Shown in pieces: positions 1 to 12,700 of a stretch of DNA of 64,000 nt (its first letter is position 1; each line of letters opens with the position of its first letter). Under the pieces are notes generated by a model. The model saw nothing but the letters and a program-made list of their open reading frames with translations. It was not told the origin of the DNA and made no database searches. A program made the translations under genes and the position numbers. The DNA comes from Bimastos eiseni (Eukaryota; Annelida; Clitellata; Crassiclitellata; Lumbricidae): assembly GCA_959347315.1 (NCBI GenBank), contig OY365809.1:4883381-4947380 (forward strand), read 5' to 3'.

Positions 1-2240
1 ATGGCGGATATCCTTTAGGTCAAGAAAGATTGAGAGGCAGAGGATCAGAAAAGTCAGGGTAGAAATTCTTGAAGAGGTGAGACTAATTTTGAGTGGAAAG
101 AAATGGAATGCCTGCTTTGAAAATTTCAGTTTTTACAAAAGTCAGTCTAAACATTAAGAAAACTGCTACAAAAGTTATACTGACAAACAATATAGACAAA
201 ATTGATTTATCAGAATATAGTAACTCGTCTACCTGTAGACTGATACCATCGAACGACTCTTTTCGAACTCCTCGGACTTGGCCAATCGTTTCAAAGCCAG
301 GGACAGATTTGTTCAGACTGTTGAAAAAATTAGATAAGGTGTTGAAAAAATTAGATACAGTAATTTTTCAATGTTGCCTGCTAATCTTTTTGGCTTTTAA
401 TCTGCCGCTAATGACGAGTCAAAGTTCAATTGCAAACCCTTGCACTGTCCACCACCATCAGGAGACATTGTCAAATGCTTTTCGTAAGTCCAACATATGA
501 TGGGTAATTATTGAAAAGCACATAAGGGTGCCACCATTTCATGCCTTGTGTCTTAGACACCGGCACAATAGAAGTTACTGATTACAATTACACCTGTAAT
601 TTACCTGTCGAAAGGTCTTGATTCGTTTGCTGGAACTAGAGACTTCTGTTGTGCTCCGTTGACCTCACCGTGTTCTGAGGTCAACGTTTCCTTCGACTGG
701 GTCAAGGTCGAAGACTTCATCGCACCCATCAGCTTTCGAAATAATGTCGGTCTCTGTGGAACAGTTCCAACAGATAAAACAATGACAGTTATAACAGTAA
801 TGATGATAAATAATTAAGTTAACAATTATCAATAATAATTGACAATAATTAAATAATTATTTTATTAATTCTCAGAGATCAGTTAACCTTGAGCAACAAG
901 AGTCGTGAGAAGTTAGCAGAACTTAAACATAATCGAAGGTAAAATGATGACATAAGACTGTGAGAAGGTAATAATTATGAGAACATAAAAACAATAGAAC
1001 AATGAAGAAGTAAGTTAAAAATGAGGAAGAAACTGAAGACGATAAGAAGGTAATATGAGAAAATGAAATCTAGAGTGGATATGAATGAAGATACTCAACA
1101 GATGAAGGTAATGTAGATAAACAAGAGGAAATGAAGAGAATGTAACATGACAACTCGAGGCCAATAGACGGTGCCCCACAAAACAGAAGCAGAAATGGTC
1201 AGACCACAGATGAACGTTAAAGACCAAGACGAGGTAATTGGCTTTGGATTGTCTTAAAAAAAAAAAATTGCTTTTAACCACAATCCAGAATTTCTGCCAA
1301 TTGCAAACTCCCAAACCAAATCACGTCCTTTCTCAGCCTTTAACCAGACTTACCATTTTTCTTAGGAGCTACCACCAACTAATGCCTAATGCCTCAGATC
1401 AATTATTATTGTTGTGATCAGTTTTATTTTATTGTGAAATAAACATAAGAAAAACCAGCTCAGTGTGTAGTCTAGCTTCAAAATCATACATAAGAAAATA
1501 GTGAGAGATAAAAATTTTCATGCAAAACTTGCAATAGAAAAGTCTAACTTGACCTTATTCATGGGAAACAGAACAACACACAGCGCTCGTCCACTTATAC
1601 AGTGTCACCACTGTGCATTCTATGGACTCCAAGGCAGTCAAAAGCGACAGAATCAAACACAGTCACCTCATCAGTACTTAATAAAGTCCTAAGACACAGC
1701 CGATGGCGCCATCCATTGACTGTCACCGTAGCCAGTGGAGAAATTCATTGTGCCACCTCTAGTTGTACATAATTCAAAGGGGTTCCCAAAGTGCCTCAAG
1801 CTACTAACAGCAGAAACAGAAGTTGAATAAAGATAACCATAGCCGGTGGAAAAACATATTATGCTATCTCTAGTTGCACATAATTCAAAGAAGGGTCTTT
1901 TATTTGCTAGTGCTTCAAATTACTCCGGGATTTTAAACCAGGCCAAGGAAGTAAACGATGAGAAAAATTGGCTACACATGTTTCTAACAGCAACTTTAAG
2001 TAATTTAAAATGATGAAATAAACTCACAACCCTATGAATAAGGTCAATTAAAGTTCAGAATGAAAGACATTAAATGATGAAGTACCAACATGCACAAAAT
2101 GCATGACACAATAATTATAATTATTTATTTTAAGTATTATAACTGTCGTTGTTACTTATGCAATCCATTTACGACAACTAATGGTTTCCAAAAGTGTTAC
2201 TCTGCTTAATAACTAATGTAGAGCATTCCACCTAATAATA

Positions 2241-2534
2241 ATAATAATAATAATCAAAATAATCATAATAATAATGATAGTAATAATAGTAATAATAATA
2301 ATCTAATAATAATCACTTTTATATTATTCAAAAATAATGTTCTGATACCTGAGGGATCCTATGTACCTTGGGGCGATTTTTTCTAAATAAAAAATTTAAT
2401 AATAAAAATAATAATAATAATAATGCCTGAAAAGGCAGAGACATAACCTTCCCAGATAATCCAATTTTTCAGTCTCCAGACAATTTTTTTTATCACCTGA
2501 GGGATCAGAACTACCTCAGGACTAAAAAATAATG

Positions 2535-2595
<61 letters not shown>
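2241..2595. repeat. AAT/TAA microsatellite blocks
   Basis: Runs of ATA/TAA triplets at about 2237-2305, 2396-2424 and 2530-2595. The last directly precedes the truncated retrotransposon ORF. Runs of leucine codons on the opposite strand are a shadow of this repeat. Confidence 0.95.
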
Positions 2596-2620
2596 TAAAA
2601 ACCCACTTAGTCAAGCCAGA

Positions 2621-3328
2621 ATGCGAGCATTATCTGCCCCGCACGCTGGAGACTGGCTTCGGACTATCCCTTTGGCTTCCTGCGGGTTGGGATTAAATAA
2701 TGAGGCGGTCAGGGTTGCGGCAGGACTTCGCCTAGGACTAGTGCTCTGTGCACCGCATCCATGTAAATGCGGGGAGAGCGTCGATCCAGGTGGACATCAC
2801 GGTCTGGTCTTCAGAAGATCAATGGGAAGAACAGCACGACACTCTGCCATAAATGAAATAATCTGGAGAGCTCTCTTGAAAGCGGACATTCCGAGCTCAA
2901 GAGAACCATCGGGACTGATCCGCACCGATGGAAAGAGACCAGATGGCACCACATTAATCCCATGGGCGAAAGGCAGACACCTAGCATGGGACACAACAGC
3001 CATTCACACATGTGCATCCTCTTATGTACATCTGACAGCATCAACAGCCGGTGGAGCAGCAGAAAATGCCGCAGAACGAAAGTGCATCAAGTACTCATCC
3101 CTCCCTACCACGCATGATTTTGTGCCAGTGGCCATCGAATCACTGGGCCCCATAAACCGTACTGGAATGGAGTTTCTACAAGAGCTGGGCCGCCGTATGA
3201 CACAGGCAACGGGAAACCCTTGCGAAACAACTCATCTTTTTCAACGTCTATCTATTTGTACACAACGTTTTAATGCAGTGGCATTCAGGGGCTCTTTTGT
3301 TCAGCCCGATGGGGACGAAAACCTATAA
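2621..3328 (+). mobile_element. 5'-truncated non-LTR retrotransposon, C-terminal end of the reverse-transcriptase protein
   Basis: Uninterrupted frame of 235 codons, open further upstream into the AAT repeat (..PLSQARMRALSAPHAGDWL). It matches the C-terminal region of a common invertebrate non-LTR element: APHAGDWL, the AVRVAAGLRLGL segment, a Cys-Cys-His zinc-like knuckle (CKCG...GHHGL), GRxxRHxxxN, TDGKRPDGTTLIPW and the LFQRLSICTQRFNA end. The cysteine usually following HGL is phenylalanine (HGLVF). A TAA-rich repeat follows the stop, as in 3' tails of such elements. The intact frame suggests a fairly recent insertion. No endonuclease or RT core is present. Confidence 0.82.
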
Positions 3329-3330
3329 CA

Positions 3331-3430
3331 GTTATAATAATAATAATAATAATAACAATGATAATAATAATATTCATGATGAGGCACATGAAGTAATAAT
3401 AACAATATTAATAAAAGTAATAATACAACA
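3331..3430. repeat. TAA-rich tail of the retrotransposon
   Basis: TAATAA repeats and degenerate ATAATA directly after the ORF stop. Probably the 3' microsatellite tail of the element, with the matching run at 2530-2595 on the other side. Confidence 0.75.
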
Positions 3431-4307
3431 ATAGAATCAATAATAAGAAAATTAACATAAGTAATAGAAAAACTTTTGATTAGAAGCATGTACACATTCA
3501 TTATCAGGCCTTCCTTCACAGTTGCCTCCTGTCTCTGTCTATCTGCTCATGTTCAAAACTGTCTTACCAAGACTAGGCATCTTGATCTAAACTGAAAATG
3601 CACTTCCTCTCAATCTACTCAAGGCTCTTCATGGTTGTCAGGTTCCAATGTGAACTTCTGAACTTTGTAAGGAGTGGCATTACTTCTTCACTGTCTTGTT
3701 GACAAACTAACTCACTGGTTGATTTACATATCCTCTTTTGAAACCACTATAAAAGAGCTAACTTTATCGAGCAATTCCACTAATCCTAACCCACCAATCC
3801 CTTACCTCGCTCGCTGAACACTTCAATTCTAAACATCATCCAATGTAGCCGTCTAATTGTAGTATGTCTGTGTGGATCCTAGCCAGTTTTCATGCTACCT
3901 GTCTACTGATTTCGTTTTGACTGAGCATCCATGAATAAGTTGCATCCTGTGATTCCACTTTTTGGAAGCTCTTGAAATCTCTATATTATGGTATCGCTTC
4001 AGAGAAGTAAAACTTTGATCCTCACTTCAACCAGATAAGTTGTGGGATATGATCGCATGGACTTAGGAAAAGAATTTTTAAAAAGAAATATATAAAGGAA
4101 AGAAATATATATAAAACGAATCTGATCCATCCTGCTCCCTAGCATACAAACGAACTAGCAGTGCTAAATTATGTAAAGATGCAGGCATTTAGAGTAACAT
4201 CCAGCAATTGAATGAATTGAACACCCTAGCAATTTCCAAAACTGATATGCACTTGTCATGCATTCTAGCAGTCAATGGTGCAACAATTTCTTAAAATGCA
4301 TCCAGAC

Positions 4308-4566
4308 AAACAGACAGAGAAACAGACAGAGAGACAGACAGAGAGACAGACAGAGAGACAGACAGAGAGACACACAGAGAGACAGACAGAGAGACAGACA
4401 GAGAGACAGACAGAGAGACAGACAGAGAGACAGACAGAGAGACAAACAGACAGAAAGACAAACAGAGCGACAAACAAACAAATAGACCAACAGAGAGACA
4501 GACATGGAGACAGACAAACAGAGATATATAGAGATATAGACAGACAAAGAGGCAGACAGAGAAACA
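4308..4566. repeat. GACA/GAGA microsatellite
   Basis: About 260 bases built from ACAGAGAG and ACAGACAG units, degenerating at the right end. All six frames stay open across it (Arg-Gln-Thr-Asp or Ser-Val-Cys-Leu repeats); these are not genes. Confidence 0.97.
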
Positions 4567-5298
4567 GGTAGATAGGCTGATGCAGTGCTAGCAAAAAATG
4601 AGAAATCCTTGAGATGTTGACACATGCTTTTGTTGGCAATGCCAAAACTTGAAGAAAAATGATCATGCATTTAATCAATGCTGACCTCCTCTGTATTGGG
4701 TTTAGTGTCCTAGACACAGGAACAGAATGCCAACATCAGTATTTGCCACATAATGCCAACAAAATTATTTGCCACATAATGCCAACAATAGTAATTGCAG
4801 CATAATGCCAAAAGCCAATATCAATGCCAACATCGGCATTTGTATCATAATACCAACATCAGTATTTGTCACACCAGTATCAGTCACAACATTAGTATTT
4901 GTCGACTTCTGTTGACCTGCCAACAGTTATCTAGCATCCTCACAACATCTACTGAAGGCAAATAGATGAAATCCCATTAAAGGTGAAATTCTAGAACTTA
5001 AAATAAGCATTTTGCTATTTTTTTATTTTTAACAATATCATACTTCTTCTTATTTTATTTTGAGGCGCAATGATTCAGCACGTAGGGAAGAGTGCACTTT
5101 GAAGCATGTCTGATGGTAGGAATCAGTGCCAGAGATATATAGAGATTGAGAGCAATGTTTAGAACAAATGGTTGATACCAGCACGACTGTCTGTGGCTGA
5201 GATCCAATACCCTACTTTCATTTTAGGATGCAATCCTTTTGCACCCTTTAGTGTCAAATAGGGTGCAATAGTTGGTTTGCACAAAGTCTCTCACTCAC

Positions 5299-5344
5299 GA
5301 TTGCTCAACGTCATAGATGCTCCGTCGTATGGTCCTGAGCACTT
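5299..5344 (-). CDS. Cav2: Possible Cav2 exon: short C-terminal segment
   Basis: 46 bases in phase 0 after the IQ exon, encoding [15 protein letters not shown]. Splice sites look right: a pyrimidine-containing tract ending ATTCAG, and GTGAGT. If the donor is ignored the reading ends three codons later at TGA, so this could also be a last exon. I do not recognise the residues as conserved. No AATAAA is visible close downstream. The distal C-terminus of Cav2 varies greatly, so conservation cannot decide. Confidence 0.4.
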
Positions 5345-8300
5345 CTGAATTTTTTAAAAAGGGGCAGTATATTAAAAACAGTTGTATTGTATTGAAAAAG
5401 TACAGATGGGAAGACTAAGCCCTGACACTGACCATTCGAATGAGCTTGTTTGTCTTGTACGCTTTCCAGTTCTCAGCTATGAGTAGACCGGCGTAGATTT
5501 TACCAACTGTCAGTTTCTCAAAAGTCAGCTCTGAAATGTTGTTGAACAGTCACGGATTAAGCCAAACATGTGAAGTTATTCAAATTTTTCTTGCATACAT
5601 TTTCTAAAATAAACAATTGAAGCAGATTTACTAATCTTCAGACTAATTAATGCAAAAGGTAAAGAAACACAGTAAACACTGTGCAATGTGATGGACAATT
5701 TTCCATAGAACCATGAGGTCAAATCCAAATCATGGATGTCAAAAGAATTTTCGTTAATAATTTCAAACAAATTGATTGATCAAACTCCACCTTAGACCAC
5801 ATCGGAGGTCTGATCCTGTTCCAAGCCAGGATAAAGAAGGATGGTTCTGTGGTGGGCTTGCAACTCATCTACGTAAAACAAGCACTTGCAACGAAAACAA
5901 CGCAACATTGCCCAACATTGTGCAGACCTGCACAGGAAGTACTAAGTAAGTAAGATTGACTGATTAATTAATCAATACCCTCATTTGGTGGAATCATCAG
6001 GGCATGCATTTTCCTTGATTGTATTGGCCAGAGTTTCTTCACCGTATCCCTGAGAGCATCATCGTTTCGATCCATTTCTTCAGCTGAAGAAACAACAACA
6101 GTTTCATAAAACACAAAACAGTCTATTCAGACAAAACTCCAGCAATAAACTTACAATAAATATGTAAATATAAACGTAAAAATAAATATACGAAATAGGC
6201 AATTATTCTAGTACAGAGAGTTTTAATAGAGATCCTGCTGAGTGACAAAGTGCTGTGAAAAGCTATTGAATCAAAGCGTTCAATGGCAACAGCTAAGCGT
6301 TGGCAGAGAAATATTGTTGCTTCTGTTGTTGTTATTATTATTATTATTTTTAAAATATTGGTTCAAATACATGCTTTGTGTTAATTATAAATTCACCGCT
6401 CAAACAGCAATCGCTTCAGTCTTGAGCACTTAGATGAAGCAACGTGAGAAATAGACTTCCAGCTGCAAATATGTCCCATGGATGGTACAGAAGAAAGACT
6501 ATGGCAGTTAAGGACTGTATCAACTGACTGGTACCTGGTCCCATCCTGATGCTCAGTGATTCTCGAATCAGAGCAAAGAGTGTTGTTGTGAAGTGGACTG
6601 TTCCCTCCAGAGACACCGGCATATTCATTCGAATCAGTTTCTGAAATGCACGTACTAACAATCTCACAATTGTAACTGTAATCTACTATTTCCATGGCTT
6701 CATCAGGAGCAAACCATTAATTGGATGCTTTAAAGAGAATTACTGCCAACACAAAGCAAAGAGTTAGCGATGACAATAACCACAGCATTTTATTGTTTCA
6801 TCATCATAACGGTAAAAAATATAAAAAAATTCATTAAGAAAAGTACACAACAGCGTTTAGTTAGTTGCATTTTACAAGTATTTAAACTAAACTAGTTTTT
6901 TTAAACGTAAAGGCTCTTGGTCTCCTGAAACAAAGACAAGGGAAGCAAAGAAAACATCCACAAATCTGGTTGTACGCCAGCAACGTGCCCAGCACTATAT
7001 CAAATTGTGACAGTACTGCATATTACACGCAAGAATTGTTCCACGTATCCTTCTGGTTGTTCCTCCTGGTAAATATCCAAACATTCCTAGTCTCATCTAT
7101 GGTGGCGTGCATGCATTTTGTAGTATTGCAGTAGCATTACCAGATCTTATTCTTCCACTCACTGGCTCCAAAGATTAAGATGCAATCTAAAACCTCCTGT
7201 CCCTTTTGGGCATTTACATGTATGGGTTTAAAACTGCAAAGCCCTTTCTTACCCTGTAGGCCAACCTGTACGGACACTTCTTGCCAAAGCCAACAGGTGG
7301 CTCCATGTTCCGCAACATGTCGTACATATCCGTGTAGTGAATGCGGCCACTATGCACAAAAAGAAAACAAAAGGCTACCGTCCTGGTAATCATAAAGTTC
7401 ATTCACACACAAACATGCTACAAGTCATGGGAATCAGCTGAATCTCATCTGCATAATAAATAACTTGGTGCCAAATCCAGATCCAAAGTTACTGATGTCA
7501 AGGGGTTGTAATGCAAGATACTATAATCAAACTTTCCAGAAACCAGTTAATAAGGCCTAGCTAAATGTATTCTCCTATTGAATTTTTATCTCTCTGAGAC
7601 AATAAATTTATGTGTCTATTAAACCTATCTACTCAATTTCGAACAGGATTCTTTAACGGATTTTGAATTTAGACTACAAAGTGCTTTGAATGTTCAACCA
7701 TCGTCTAATGTCTTGAGCATTACGATGAAATGCAACAAAAGTCATTAGGTCACATTAGATAATTAGCACAAGTCAACTGGAATGACTTCTGAAGGGCAAT
7801 TATCATACAGCACATTGACAGATAATCGTTCAATTTTTAGTGCAAATGTTATCTCTTTTTTAAATATGCAAAGAACTCCTTAAGAAAGAGTGGAAATGGA
7901 GTCTTAGTTAATCTTACGTTGCTATTGGGTCATAGTTTCCCCAGACACGAATGTATTCGTCGAGGTGGTGCGGTCCAAGTATCGACGAATCACGAGTAAG
8001 ATAATCAAAATTATCCATAATAACAGCCACAAAGAGATTGAGCATCTGAAAAACAAATGTATATCGATCAATCAATCAAACTATCAGTCAGACTTCATAT
8101 AGTTAAAGGTAACCTGCTCAATCTAAGAAAACAAAGGACGTAATGGCATCGTGTTTTCTGGGAACGTAAATATATAACTCTAACCATAACCATAATGTTT
8201 ATTGGTCCCAAAACCATTACAAGATAAATCAGAGAAAACATAACATAGTCACAATCGTATTGGGATCAAGGAAACAGAAAGCCCTAAAGGGACAAATTGT

Positions 8301-9129
8301 CCTGCTAATCGGGTTACCCATTTAAATATATTTACAGACGGCTGGTTTAGGATAACATAAAATATCAGTGTATGCTATTTGATGAACATGTGTTTATTAG
8401 TTGGCCAGAGAAGTGTACACACTGAGCACATGTGTCATCAAAATTGAGCTGCTGAAGCAGTCATTGTGAACTGTTTAAAATACTAAGTCAATGTATAATT
8501 TAATTGAGTTTAAGTTTCATACTGGTTACTCATGATTTAAAAGAAATAAGAAATATTTAAAAACATTAAACGGTGCCAATGTCAATTAATAGTCAATTAA
8601 TCGTACATATGGTGGTGCCTTGGCATGTGGACACAGCGGTTTTGCGCCTGTGAGTAGATATCTTGAAGGGGCGCTATATCAAGTATTTTTGATTGTTGAT
8701 TGATTGATTGATTGATTGAATAACCACATACTATCAGAATTCAGTTATTTATAAGTAGAAGTAGAGGAAGAAAGTTGAGTTTGGTCACAAAGAAAAAGAG
8801 AGGTGACAATATTAATATCATTATTATAAAAATTATGATAGAAAAACTGTAATTAGTCATGATAAGAAAATACAACTGCAACTCTTACCAGAAAAGAACA
8901 GAAGAAGATGAACGAAACAAAGTACGGAATAGCAATGTCAAGACCGCACTGAGTTGTGTATCTGAGGTTGGACTCCGGGTCACACAACTTGCCACTCATG
9001 CACGACAGCATTATCTGCTGCCAGCTCTCACCTGTTGCACACCTGAAACAGATCCTTACATGTACAGAAGTTGCAACAGTCAGGACAAAGGATTATTATG
9101 CACGCATGTACATAATGTACCTATTACAA

Positions 9130-9170
<41 letters not shown>

Positions 9171-9685
9171 GTATATATATATGTATATATATATATATAT
9201 AAATGTATGTGTAATGTGTATATGCATATATGTATTGTATGCATTGCATGTATCATGTAGGCCTACACTCATGCATGTATGTAAGCAAATATGTATTGTA
9301 TATATACATGTAGGCATTCATGCATTATGAATGAATCAGTACACAGTATACACATGCAGTTCTCACAAACTTAGTTACTGAGGTGCAAATAATTCTCCGT
9401 TTTAGTTCATAGGTCCATTGTCAGTCAACAGTTTGATTTATTGCAAAATTACTTCGCATAAGCCAGTTTGAGAACAGAGGAGGTCTATCACCTGCCGTTT
9501 CCCTATTATGCAGAATCTAAAATAGAATTGATATCTAGTTACTGAAGGCTAAGATTAGTTCATGCTGAGACACAAAATAAATCAATGCTCCACTTAACCT
9601 TAATTAGTAATTAATTCAAAAGGCATCAACCGAAGGCACATCTAAATCAAGCCATCATCAGGCAAATATCGAGAAGGTCAGTTCC

Positions 9686-9720
<35 letters not shown>

Positions 9721-12700
9721 CAGCCTTTGGTAGACGAGCAATTGGAAAGATGTCAGTTATACGTTGACAACGAATGACACGAGCAACTGAGAAGACTGCA
9801 CAGACAGAGTTTGAAAAGTAGATTGAGCAATCAAAGAAGAACTCAATACCTGAATAACAGCATCACAGCGTTTGGAAACGTTCGGAAATTATTGTGTCGA
9901 TTGATTTCCGTTCCTGGCTTCATTTTGATGTTTCCAAATATCTAAAACACATTTAGCCATAATTTGAAATGGGTTACTGATGCATCAGTTACTATACATT
10001 CAATGAAATCCTATATTTTGTTGTCTCTGCTAGGTCGTATTGAGCTGCCTCTGGCTTTTGTCTACAAACTCATCATCTTCTTTCTATTCTTCTCTTAAAC
10101 CTGTCCTCTTTGGCCAAGAATGGAATGATTAGTACCTGAGTAGATTTCTTGAAGAGCTGCCATATCAATTTCATTGATTGATTGATTGATGTACATACAG
10201 CTTCACCTGTCAAAATGGGTTGGACTCATCATTCCTGATTCACTAATGTTTTATTCTTCTTGATTTCTAATATTTACAAAGTTCAACCATCCAAACTTAA
10301 ACCGGATCATAACCTACTTAGGTTGACTTTTTGTCTAGACTTATCAAACTTTGACCTGGCTTTGTTAATGGAGTATGACTCTCACTATGACTTAAAGTCA
10401 TGCATCATTAAAATGGCACTATAGAAGTCATTTGATTAGATTAGCAATGGGACTTAAATCGCTGGTCCCAAGTATTGTCGCTTTACAGCACACGGTGTAT
10501 CACATTTGCCTACACGTGCTTCTCAATCACACGCAATCACGATTACAATTACTTACAACGGTTCCACTATGGTACATATGGGGGGACTATTTATAAGGGG
10601 GACTATTTATAAGGGGGACTATTCATAAGGGGGACTATTTATAAGGGGACTATTCATAAGGGGGACTATTCATAAGGGGGACTATTCATAAGGGGACTAA
10701 TTAATGGACGTATTGAGCTACCTGCATTCCGATGATGGCATAGATGAAGAAGAGCATGGCTATCAAGAGCATGACGTACGGCAGAGCCTAAGAACAGACA
10801 AGAACCATCACAAGGGTCAACACCTTTGACCTCTGACCTCAGACCCTTGAAGCCTTCATTTCACACTTGCTGCTATTACTAGCATATTGCTATGCTATGC
10901 TGTTGCTGAATTCATTTTTAAGAAAAGATGACTAATTCTACCAAATAACCATCCATTCATGTAACTCTCTATCCATCTGAAAAATCCATCTTATCATCCA
11001 TCTTACCATCCAACTAATCATCTATCCATTCTGAGATCCATACATCCAACTACTCTTCGATCCATCCATCCAACTATCAATCTAATATCAACAAACCACT
11101 GAACCACCCCAAGTCACCCACCATCTCAAACAGATATGGATGATATTCTGTAAAAGATAACATGTTCATACCACCATAACATAACCTTAAACTAAACAGC
11201 AATATTTTGCCACCAAAAAATTGGCACATAATAAAAGTAATTAAGATTAACAGTCTACCTACTTAAATACAATCATAAATGTCGATCACTCACCTTGAAA
11301 GACTGTACAAACGTCCAGAGCAGGATTCGAATGGTGTAGCCTTGACGAAGAAGCTTTATCAGACGTGCAGCACGAAAGAGACGAAGAAATCCAAAGTTGA
11401 AAAGACCCGGTCCCTGAAGAAACAGACAACAGAAATAACCAAATTAGGACATCTTAAATTCTCTCTCCAATATGAATTATTAAATCCTGAAAATTAAACA
11501 CCTCAATGAAAAGTATCATGTTAGATACATTTACATAAATACCCAACAAGCAAATGAATGAAATCTGGGTTCTGCTTTTCGATGCAGAGTTTAATCAAGC
11601 ACGCTTTTTAGGAACACTTCAAAAGTGCTAAGGAACGTGAACGTCTTAACACAGCCAGAAAAAAGGAGCAGAGTTTAAAGGTCAATAGGAAGATTTTCAC
11701 AAAGGGATGAACCAACGCACAATAGTTCATGGTGCAGTTTTGTTGATGAATAGCGAGGGACCAGAAGATCTCCATGAGCAGCTGAACAAACTCACTAGCA
11801 ACCAGAGTGAGCTGAACCATGTGGTGTGTACTCCCATCAACATTGCTCCCTCTGCCAAGTAGATGCCATATTTAAAATAGTTGGCCAAGGTGCGTCTTAC
11901 AACTGAGATTCTTATCAAGTGATTTTGTGTTCATCTGCATGAAATTTAATTTCAAACAGACTCCAAGGAGTTTCTCTTGAAGTGGCTCCATATAAATTTA
12001 AGATCACAACTCACAGATGCATCTTTACTTATAATTTAGCTGTATATAAAAATCTGCTTCAGTTATAAGCTAATTCAAATATGTATTTGAACATTGTACG
12101 CAACAAGTACCTACATGCCAACGGCTGACGCTGTACGATCATCAACACCTCGAACTGTTTTGTAGTCACAGAGTCGAGGCAATGTAACATAATATGTGTT
12201 TATCAGATGCATATATAGACTTACTTACTTACTAATTTTAAATGAGTGCAATAAAGAAAGCTTTTGAAAACCTCGCTAGCAGTGACTTTATTAACGAATT
12301 CCGACCAAAGGACGTCGGTGATACTGCCGATGATTGTGATGAAGTCGAAGATGTTCCACGAGTCTTTGAAGTAATTCTGTTTCAAAATGTACACCAAAAC
12401 TCTCTTCCATAAACTGAATGAGTCAAAGAATGAATCGAAGCGACAGAGAAAGAAAGATAAAGAAAACAAACAGTTGCTTGGAAAGGTATAGGCAGGAGTT
12501 AAGGCTCTAGGTGTCCAGGGAAAACAATCAAACCAGCAACATTTGGTGCCCTACTTGGCCAGCGACGGGCTGACATGCTCCATCTTTTTCAGCTGAAGGC
12601 TTTCTAGCTTTTTGCACCGCCAATATCTTCGGCATTCGATATGACATGCTGACTTTACCCCACCGGTCTACCACCCTAAAAGACTACAGGCTGACAAGGT

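Larger units (their letters stand above)
1..5298. other. 3' flank or terminal intron of the channel gene: repeats, no host exon seen
   Basis: Apart from the retrotransposon ORF and microsatellites listed separately, 1-2240 and 3520-4300 are AT-rich with only short unrelated reading frames. 4720-4900 holds imperfect repeats around CATAATGCCAACA. 5215-5265 has an inverted TTGCACCCT / AGGGTGCAA pair. I could not find a C-terminal Cav2 exon or a clear polyadenylation site here. Confidence 0.5.
5531..8888. other. Introns among C-terminal exons: little content
   Basis: Introns 6084-6534, 6641-7252, 7350-7917 and 8046-8888. The first has a short TTG/TTA repeat at 6310-6352. The second and third show nothing beyond AT-rich sequence. 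The fourth carries a SINE-like tail near 8643-8719. Confidence 0.6.

Noticed and set aside
93..500. 135-codon plus-strand frame at the left edge
   Set aside because: No motif, unremarkable composition, no start context or homologue that I recognise.
4258..4717. Several overlapping open frames on both strands (RQRD, SVCL repeats)
   Set aside because: Produced by the GACA/GAGA microsatellite, which lacks stops in all frames.
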